Assembly (NCBI GenBank): GCA_022264855.1
Contig: JABYQU010000005.1
Location: 806,001-870,000, forward strand
DNA length: 64,000 bases
Direction of reading: 5' to 3'
Source: Lenzites betulinus
Taxonomy: Eukaryota > Basidiomycota > Agaricomycetes > Polyporales > Polyporaceae
Position numbers and translations under genes: made by a program. The notes under the pieces are model-generated. The model worked only from the letters and a program-made list of their open reading frames with translations, did no database searches and was not told the origin of the DNA. The stretch's first letter is position 1. Each line of letters begins with the position of its first letter. This document shows positions 56,687 through 64,000 of this stretch, in pieces.

Positions 56687-58999
56687 TTGATGGATAGTAG
56701 ACCCTTTGGCTACGACGGTGACTCAAAGACTCCAGTTCAGGACTGTCCTGGGAAATTCTCGATCGTGGATTCTGCCACCACACCGGATAGGTCGACTCGT
56801 CGTACCCCGAAGGCAACGGAGACCAACCGGGTCGGTGACAAGTTCGAGAGTCCCTGGGCTTCTGCTAATGACGCTTGTAGTTGCCAGCCCGTCGGACGAG
56901 GACCCGGGCATGTGGCTCCTTTTACTCGATTTGTGTTGCACACAGTCAATCCCTGAGAATCTGCTGCTTCTGAGCCCCGCTCTTCTCGACGTCGTGCACT
57001 CGTGTGCCCCAGAGGCCTTCCGATCGTGGGACACCCCAGCGTGCAAGGACAAGACGAACCACAGGGTCTGCCGCGTTTATAGAAGGATGCGTCATGGCAG
57101 GTCGCATCGATTGGCTGGCAGGCTGGTCACGTACCTACCAGACTCCGTGGAGCCACAATTGTCGCCCAATGACCGACAGGTGAGCGCCGACCCCTGTCCA
57201 CCGTTGTCTCCAACATCCATAAGGGACGTTCATTGGCACCCGGTGCCGGCATACAGCCAGCTCCGGCCTTTCTGTCGATTCCGAGTGTCATGTCAATGTC
57301 CCCTACACATTTTCGGAGTTTGTCTTAGTACCCCAAAGAGGCTGGTCAGGTTAGATATAATAACCGAGATGAAGCTCCATGGCTTACTATTATCTATCAT
57401 AGGAATTGCCTGCCTACCCATGAATGTCGGACATAGGGACTGCTCCGAGCCTCAGTCTCGATTCCTCCCGCGCTCGCTGACACACTCTACTCGACCTCCG
57501 AAGCTGCGATCTATCTGCAACTGGATCCCCGGCAATGTCGCTCGATCCTGTCTGGCGCCCATAGCGTCCTCTTGGCGACATTCGAGGTCTTCTCCCTCTT
57601 GCTCTTCTCTCACTGCGAGCAGTGTACACTCGGTCTGGGCCCGGAACCTGCCCCCAATCAAAATGCGGCCGCGCGACGCCCTGTTCGCAGGTTTCACCTT
57701 CGTCGTCATGCGGGCACCCCAAGCACGTGTCCATGACATATTCAACTCTGCTCGCCTATTTCACGCGGTGCTCTCGACGAAGCAAGCACTGTGCGCGCCC
57801 CCCGATCATGCCACGACCTATGCATGCCTCTGCCCGTGCGGGGCTATATCGATACGCTGCCGTACAAAACCGCTGGCTCTCGCGCGCCCTCTGAGACCTC
57901 GGGGTCGTGGCCACGGTGAGGTTCCGCTGCTCGCCCCGGGTTCTGTGCGCTGACCCGAACACCGCGCCGGAAAGCACCCGGCAACGCCCCGTCCTGCCGG
58001 CCGTGCGGTCTGACCCCGACGCGCAATGCAGCTCATTGTCAAATTTCGAGCGGGCCGTCGGGGCCATATGATGGGCGTGTACATCACCAGGCGCGGTGCC
58101 CCGTGTCGCTGCACATTCCCCGCCACGCTCGGCGTACATGAAATTCACGCCGTGCGGGTCGCATATGAAGTTCTGAACATGAACGGCTCAGGTCTATATC
58201 AGCCTGTCCGCCGTCGCGCCCACCCATCCGCACCCGGCGCTCCGTACGCAGGCCGTGAAGGAGTGCACAAGTGAGCCCCTATCCCGCAGATGAAACGCAT
58301 GCGCCGGAGCTGGCTGACTGCTGCCACTGGAACTCGCAGTGGCTTTGTGGCGTTCCTGGAAGTTGCGCTGCAGTCGCGCTTGGCGACGCGCTCCTGCGAG
58401 CTGACCCACACTGCATCCGGCGCTCCTGCGCCGAGCCACGCCCGATCTCCTCGCTCAGCAGCAGTATACCAAGCAGGCCAGCGGCATCGGTAGCGCCAGC
58501 TTGCCAGAGCTGGGCAAATACACGGTCCCTTCGCCGACGCGGCCGAGCGCGTCCACACTTCTTCACCGGGACGCTCCGCAACGAGGCTCGCTCTCCCGCT
58601 GCTGCGACGGCCTAGTGGCCGCTCCGCTCATGTCAGAGCTACACATGGGCGGTAGCACAGAGTATACGACGGCGGATATGGGTACGCACGCACCGGGGCG
58701 TGTCGCGCATCTCCCGCTCGACGAGCAAAGCTGATCATCTCTTCACATCTCAGGCTGTTCGCGGCCACACCCAACTCAAGTGCACCTCTTGCGGGCGTCA
58801 CGCGCGTATACGCGTCTCCCAACGCATTTGCATTCTCAACACGGTCAATACTCGTCTTTGAATTTCGAGGACGACGGATTTCTACGCAGATACCCCACTC
58901 CGCTATAGGTTCGAGGGCGTCACAAACTCCCATGCATGAACACACGACGCGTGCACGGCCGCCAACCTCGCAACTTGTCGAAGCCTTGATCACATTATT
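56687..58999. other. Unresolved GC-rich region with long overlapping open frames
   Basis: About 2.3 kb. A plus-strand frame of 415 codons (56706-57953) is open, but its composition (Ser, Arg, Cys, Pro and hydrophobic mixtures) is typical of an antisense or random GC-rich frame. Several other frames are open at the same place. One hydrophobic stretch (HSVLLATFEVFSLLLFSHC, about 57560-57620, in another frame) could be a membrane segment. I do not call a gene. Confidence 0.3.
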
Positions 59000-60003
59000 A
59001 TACGTCTAGTTCACTACGCGAAGGGAGAGGGAGTGGGGTGGGGTGTGGGGCGGCGAGGCCGCGTCTAAAACGTTCGTGTAACCTCCATAGACCATACATA
59101 TACATCCATAGGACACGACACGACACCGCGCTTGTGCTTTTGCGTTTGCTTTTGAAGTTGTACGGGCCCGTATGCAAAGGAGCGAATGCGAAGCCGCGAC
59201 ACATGCATGGGTGGAAAGTGGGAAAAAAGACGAGAAAAAACACCGAATACGCCGCGCGCGGGACGCTAAAGGCCCCGCGCGCGCGTCGGGAACTGTGAAC
59301 GGGGGAAGGGGGACTAACCAACAACCAAACAAGCGGCGAGGCGGGTATGCGATACGGTACGGGGGGTAATAGCGAGCAGCGCGAGTATGTACGATACGGG
59401 GTACGAGGGGGCGGGGGTTAAGGATGGGGGCAGGGGAGCGGAGCGTCCCCTCCGCGCACCGGGGTGAGCGGGTGGGACGAGGACGGCGGGGGCGGTGGAT
59501 GTCGATGATGTATGGCGTATATGCGTATGTACGGTGTATGGCGAATATGTATGCTACGGGTGATTTGTTTTATGACTGCAGTTAGGGGGCGGCGAGCGCG
59601 AGAGCACGATAGCCAACGATACATATGCGAGCGAGTAGAGTACGAGTTGCGACCACAGGGCTTCGAATTCAACGGCCCGCACCGGACGAAACGGAGACAG
59701 AAACAACGACAACAACAAAGGGCCCGCGTCCGCGCGCAGGCACGCGGACTATACGAGACGAGCCATAAGAAAGAGAAGGGTAGAGATCAGGGGATGAATG
59801 GGAGAAAAATCGGGGAAGGAAGAGGAAGAATGGGTGGAACCGCACCAGGAATAGCTTAAACCATAAGCGCACCCCCGGCGCCCCCGCGCGAGGAGGCAAC
59901 CGCGCGTTTTACCGGACCGGATTCGACGACGCACGGGCGGACAGGACAGCAACCAGCAGCAAGGGCAGCAGCAGCGAGCGTAAGCTCAACCTGCAAGCAA
60001 GGC
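59000..60003. other. Region downstream of the bZIP gene, strand-biased G/C
   Basis: About 1 kb with strong G-richness on the plus strand (ggggt, ggcggg and gggaaggg runs at 59028-59500). It probably includes the long 3' untranslated region of the bZIP gene, which reads off the minus strand. No gene supported. Confidence 0.45.
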
Positions 60004-62507
60004 CTAGCAGACCTCAACCTCCCACTCGCCACCCTCCCGACCCTTTCCGGGCATTCCGCGGAGCGCGATGCGCACTCGGCGACGGCCTGCGGCCTGCGCA
60101 CCGGGGCTCCCTGCGCGCGACATCCCGCTTCCAACGCTCCCGTACTCGCTGCCGAGCTCAAACTCGTACTCGTTCGCCATCTGGGATGGGGACGGCACGT
60201 TCTGGAAGAACGCGCTTGACGGCGAGGAGGGTGAGGACGAAGCAGCAAATGCGGAGAGGGATGAGGACGGGTAGCCAAAGTCGAGCGAAGACGCCTGCAG
60301 GCCCTGGTCGAAGCCGAAGTCGTTCGCGCCGATTCCGAGGAACGGCCCGAGGTCATCTTCCGCATCGTGCCACATCGTCTGGTCTTCCTCGGTGTCCTTG
60401 AAGAGCGCGCTATCGCTGCCGTTCTCCGAAGCCGCGGAAGAGGTCGATGAGCCAGTAGTCGAGGGAGGGTGAATGCGTACACGGATCCGGCCGTCCTTGG
60501 CCGCACTCGCATCAAACGAGATGTCCAGACCGCTCAAACCGAGCTTCTCTGCGTCAAGGTCGACGAACTCGAGTTTCTTAAACTCAGGTTCGGCGCGCTC
60601 AGGGGACGTCAGGGTCGAAGGGGCCAAATCCAGGTCCATTGCACCAGTGCCGTAGCCGAGGTTCCAGTCGTAGTCGCTCGTCGGGAACGTCGCCATGTCG
60701 AGCGACGTCGAGTGCGAGTGCGAGTGGGATCCAGAAGGGTTGAACGAGACACCGCTCGACATAGCGTGATGCGCGGGCATCGAGAGCAGCGTCGGGAGAG
60801 CGCAGAGCAGGACCTGACAGGGGCGTCAACTTGGTGCGAACCCAACAGAAAGAATTTTCTCACCATCAGCCCGAAACTCGCGCCCGACCGCTCGCCCTTA
60901 TGCGCGCGCAACGACGCCGAGAGCTGTGGCTCAACGGCCTCGACTTTCACGGGGTCCACCTGTGATACCGGAGACGGCTCCCTTGAGGGAACATTTGACA
61001 ACTTCGCGGCGAGCTCGCGCTCGCGTTGCTGCGTCTCCGCCAACTGTCGCCTGAGCAGCTCGACCTCAGATAAGAGACCTTGGTCGGGCGCAGATCCTTG
61101 CGCGCCTTGGGGCTGTGAAGCGAGCGCCTGAAGACGAGCGTTCTCCTGCTCAAGCTCCGCAACGCGGCTGCAACGAAGGTATCAGCAGCTATTCCGCCAT
61201 ACACAAGATAACAGACATAAAACATAAGAGATGCCCGCGGACAAGGATACCACAGTGGATGTACAGGCGCGAAAACCCGACGCAAAACGTAATATTGCGC
61301 TCTCGACGGGGGTACGCGGCGATGGGACAGCCTCGCCATGCGCGCTCCGACAGGAGAAGCTGACCCCGATCAGAACATCTGAGCGCAATGTTATCCCTAA
61401 ATAAACACTGTCGCAGGTGAGGCAGGAGACAGCTTCTGATCAAAGCTGAGCTCCCCTGCACCGAGCGGTGGTAGTCTCGGAAACAGCGCGAGCCAATCAG
61501 AAAACTGCAATGGGCGCTAAATAACAGCCTCGCGTCGAGAGATTGAGTCGCAATGGGTCGCACCCGACGGCAAGCCACGGGCGCATACAGAGCTGCCTGA
61601 ACGGTGGAAGTGGTGTGGGGTAGAGAGAAGGTTTGAAAGGAGTTCGAAAAGGGCCCTGGCTTTGCCAGTACCAACCGCACGGGACAGTCGGCTACTCAAG
61701 ACATTTTTGCATTCGTCGCGAAGGCGAGTCATGCATGAATGCGCCAGGAAGCTCGCGTGTTGGTCGGCAGAACGGAGGGAAAATAGCCTGGGGGCGGGCG
61801 GAGGAAATGCGGGAGCGATAGGAAAACGCGAAAAACGCAGAAGGAAGGGAAGAGATAGCGCAGAGTACTCACACTTCCATGTTCTCAAACTCCTCCCGCT
61901 TCCGCTGCCTGCTCAAGAATGCTGCCGCACGGTTCTTGACGAGGCGAGCTTCGCGCTTGCTCAGGCCGGTAACGTCCGGCGGCACAAAGTCCTTCGTCGT
62001 TACGCGCTCCCCACGTGCCTTCTTCGTTGCCGACGCCGTCGTGGGGCCCACGGAAGGCCTCTTGGCGGGCACGACAACGCTTCCCGCGGAGGGTGTGGGA
62101 GACCCTTCAGCGGAGAAGGTCGAAGTGTGGTGGGTTGCGCTGCGCTGCGGGAGCGACTGCGGCAGGACCTGGGGGGACGACTCCGGCGAGGACGCGGGGC
62201 TGCTCATCTGCTGCGCGAGCGCGCTGGTGGGCATGAAGTCGAAGACCTGGTGCGTGGGGAGGCACTGCTCGGAGGACTCGTCGGGCGACATGCGGCTCCT
62301 GAGCACCTTGCGCGTATCAGGCATGGCGCCAGGCATCATGCTCGGCGGGGAGCCGCTGAGTGGGAGCGAGAAGGGGTCGTAGAGCGCGGCGAGGGCCGGG
62401 TCACGGTCCCAGGGGACGGGGAGGGAGTCTGAGATGGGGGAGGTGAGGGGCGCGTCGGCGGCGATGATGTGCGACATGTGCAGCGCGGGGAGGTGCATTG
62501 ACGACAT
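60004..62507 (-). CDS. bZIP transcription factor with hydrophobic segment after the zipper
   Basis: Three exons. Exon 1 (62507-61873) starts MSSMHLPALHMSHIIAADAP, has Ser/Pro-rich regions and ends with the basic region LSKREARLVKNRAAAFLSRQ, RKREEFENMEV. NRAAAFLSR fits the N-x7-R signature of bZIP proteins. A long intron (61872-61168, 705 nt, GTGAGT..CAG) separates this from RVAELEQENARLQALAS, a zipper start, and LLSEVELLRRQLAETQQREREL. Exon 2 ends GASFGLM and exon 3 continues VLLCALPTLLSMPAHH, a hydrophobic segment of about 15 residues. Exon 3 then has an acidic C-terminus, stop at 60004-60006. The basic region and adjacent hydrophobic segment suggest a stress or membrane-linked bZIP regulator. 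Which one is not certain. Confidence 0.85.
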
Positions 62508-64000
62508 CTCGGGGTCGTAGTTAAACGGTGCCGGGCGGTGTGGACGTTGTGGGCGTTGAGGTCGACGACGGACGTCGGGCGGAGGATGCGGAGGGCGACG
62601 GAGGTGGGGGTTCGGGTTCAAAAAGATGGCGAGGGACGGGGCGCGGACTTATATCGCGTGTTGCCGCCAAAGATAAGTACGGGAAAGGTAAAGCTTCGCC
62701 ACGCCCTTAACGTAGTACCTTAAGCTTCCGTTGCCGACCAAAATCAACATCACCTCATCAGACACCGCTCTTGAACTTAAACATACCAAGGGCGCTCCTT
62801 CCTTATGTTTTCCTTCCTATGTTTTTCTCTTTCTGACATTGAGATCTCAGACCGCCCCTACATTGTCTTCACTGTTCAACGTCCAACGTTCAGCACCCTC
62901 GCGACGCGCGCGCACCTCGCATAAACACGCGCAGCTCGCGATCTTAAAATTATGCCCGGGTGCGAGACCGTTGATGCCATGTCTCCCGCGTTCTCACATG
63001 TTCTCACCACCCTCAATCTCAGCGCCCCTCTCCGTTGCCAATTCCACAAGCGACCATCCCAACCGCTGCGAGGTCATCCTACCAAACATCCCTGCGCAGC
63101 ACATCCGAGGACGCCCCGAGTGTCCGACAATCCGACATCGCGCAGAAACCGTCCTCTCGCCTTTTGCGGCTCGCAGGCCCACACGCGAAGTCCCAGGAGA
63201 ACCGGTCCACGCGCTAAAGGCTCCGGTGGACGAGGTCACATCCTTCTCCTGGCGTGCGTCCTCCGTCCGAGTCTCCCGCGCGGAGCTCGCCGTGCTCCTC
63301 TTCTCGCTTAGCACCATCGACCCCGGTTGTGGTCCTCCGTGCAGTGCGATGCAGCACGCCGAGGGTCCCGATGTCCGTATCCAGAGAAGGGATCGTCCTC
63401 GCTCCTTCAAGAAGGCATGGTGGACGGGACGTTCTCCGCACCCGTCGCAGGCCTTCCTCGTCTTCCGCCACTATTATTGCGTCCTTGCACGGCTGCCCCG
63501 CACTGGGCCGCAGGCGGCGGAGGACGATCGCATGCAGCTGCCCCGTCTGGGCGGGATGATCTGCGCGCCTGCGCGCCCCCGTTCCTTGGCCTTCTCCGCC
63601 CCGTACTCCGCTGGGGCCACGCGCCCTGCTACGAGCCCATCCAGGCCTTCTGTGTTCTTGGCGGAATTCGACGCTGGGGATGAGGTCAGCGTTAGCCTTC
63701 GTACAGAAGCCGGGCACGAGGACAAACCTCGGGAAAGTATCATCTGCACAAAGGCTATTTCCACCGCCCTGCAATTTTTCACGCTTTCCCAGCCCTTGCG
63801 CCCTCGACAGGTATATCTCGGACGCGCCTTCCTTGTCACCAGAGACAAACAGCTGAGCAGCGTGCCTCGCGCGTCGCGGTCCCAATGTCGGGTTCTGTGA
63901 ATCTATCGCGTCGATCAGCCTCGCACCTCTCCCCCTTGGTACGTTCGTTCTCACCGCCCGCAAAAATACCCCACAGACGTCATCCCCGCTCGCGCAGACG
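62508..64000. other. Right-edge region, upstream of bZIP gene, with unresolved open frames
   Basis: About 1.5 kb. A TATA-like cgatataag on the minus strand near 62647-62655 could serve the bZIP gene. To its right, long overlapping frames on both strands (for example plus 62731-63900 and minus 63214-63963) are open in GC-rich DNA. The minus frame contains AAQLFVSGDKEGASEIYLSR, but I cannot decide which, if any, is real or whether a gene continues beyond the window. Confidence 0.35.

Noticed and set aside
56706..57953. Plus-strand frame of 415 codons
   Set aside because: GC-rich region with several overlapping long frames on both strands, no domain, no splice or start evidence. Not enough to call a gene.
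62731..63900. Plus-strand frame of 389 codons at the right edge
   Set aside because: Overlaps long frames on the minus strand, has no domain and a random-like composition. Recorded only as unresolved.

Overview
The window is nuclear DNA from a filamentous basidiomycete, most likely an Agaricomycete and possibly a polypore. The evidence is gene structure (many 45-70 nt GT-AG introns, a few GC-AG), dense small genes on both strands, and hallmark basidiomycete transposons. No rRNA, tRNA or CRISPR was recognised. All coding calls below were made by reading exons and joining them at plausible splice sites by eye, so exon edges and starts are models.

Region 1 (1-1082): the 5' end of a minus-strand MFS drug-type transporter runs off the left edge. 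Region 2 (about 1083-19048): a giant DNA transposon of about 18 kb of the KDZ (Kyakuja-Dileera-Zisupton) class. It has imperfect AT-rich terminal inverted repeats, GATCAT-rich subterminal DNA and a possible 'aggtc' target duplication. It carries a KDZ transposase with CxC2-type cysteine clusters (14236-18197), a TET/JBP-type 2-oxoglutarate/Fe(II) dioxygenase with all expected active-site residues (about 8259-10250), and four unrecognised cargo genes. The transposase has an in-frame amber codon at 16459-16461, whereas the dioxygenase looks intact. This is the most interesting system in the window: a mobile element that brings its own putative 5-methylcytosine oxidase.

Region 3 (19.0-31.7 kb): host genes. 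These are an unknown gene at 20638-21569 with a decayed inverted copy at 19209-19470, a family X DNA polymerase (21951-24324), a predicted mitochondrial protein (25868-27451), a small FAM210/FMP10-like membrane protein (27737-28387), a secreted beta-rich protein (29063-29957) and a disordered nuclear-type protein (30195-31719).

Region 4 (32.0-39.5 kb): more mobile DNA. There is a complete TA-flanked Tc1/mariner-like element with an apparently intact DDE transposase (32034-35195), an unknown coiled-coil gene (35376-36984), a nested inverted repeat (37216-37949), and a non-autonomous hAT-like element with a perfect 8-bp target duplication (38241-39529).

Region 5 (40.0-54.5 kb): a second, host-type 2OG-Fe(II) oxygenase (40011-41785), an APH-family pseudogene with three amber stops (about 42000-42900), glutaryl-CoA dehydrogenase (43368-45366), a degenerate HMG-box protein (45976-47436), a disordered protein (48380-49912), a small unknown gene (51377-52161), a YCII-domain protein (52973-53408) and the mitochondrial Fe-S assembly protein ISA2 (53669-54508). 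Region 6 (54.5-60.0 kb and 62.5-64 kb) has no gene I can defend, except a bZIP transcription factor at 60004-62507 with a 705-nt intron inside its basic-zipper coding region.
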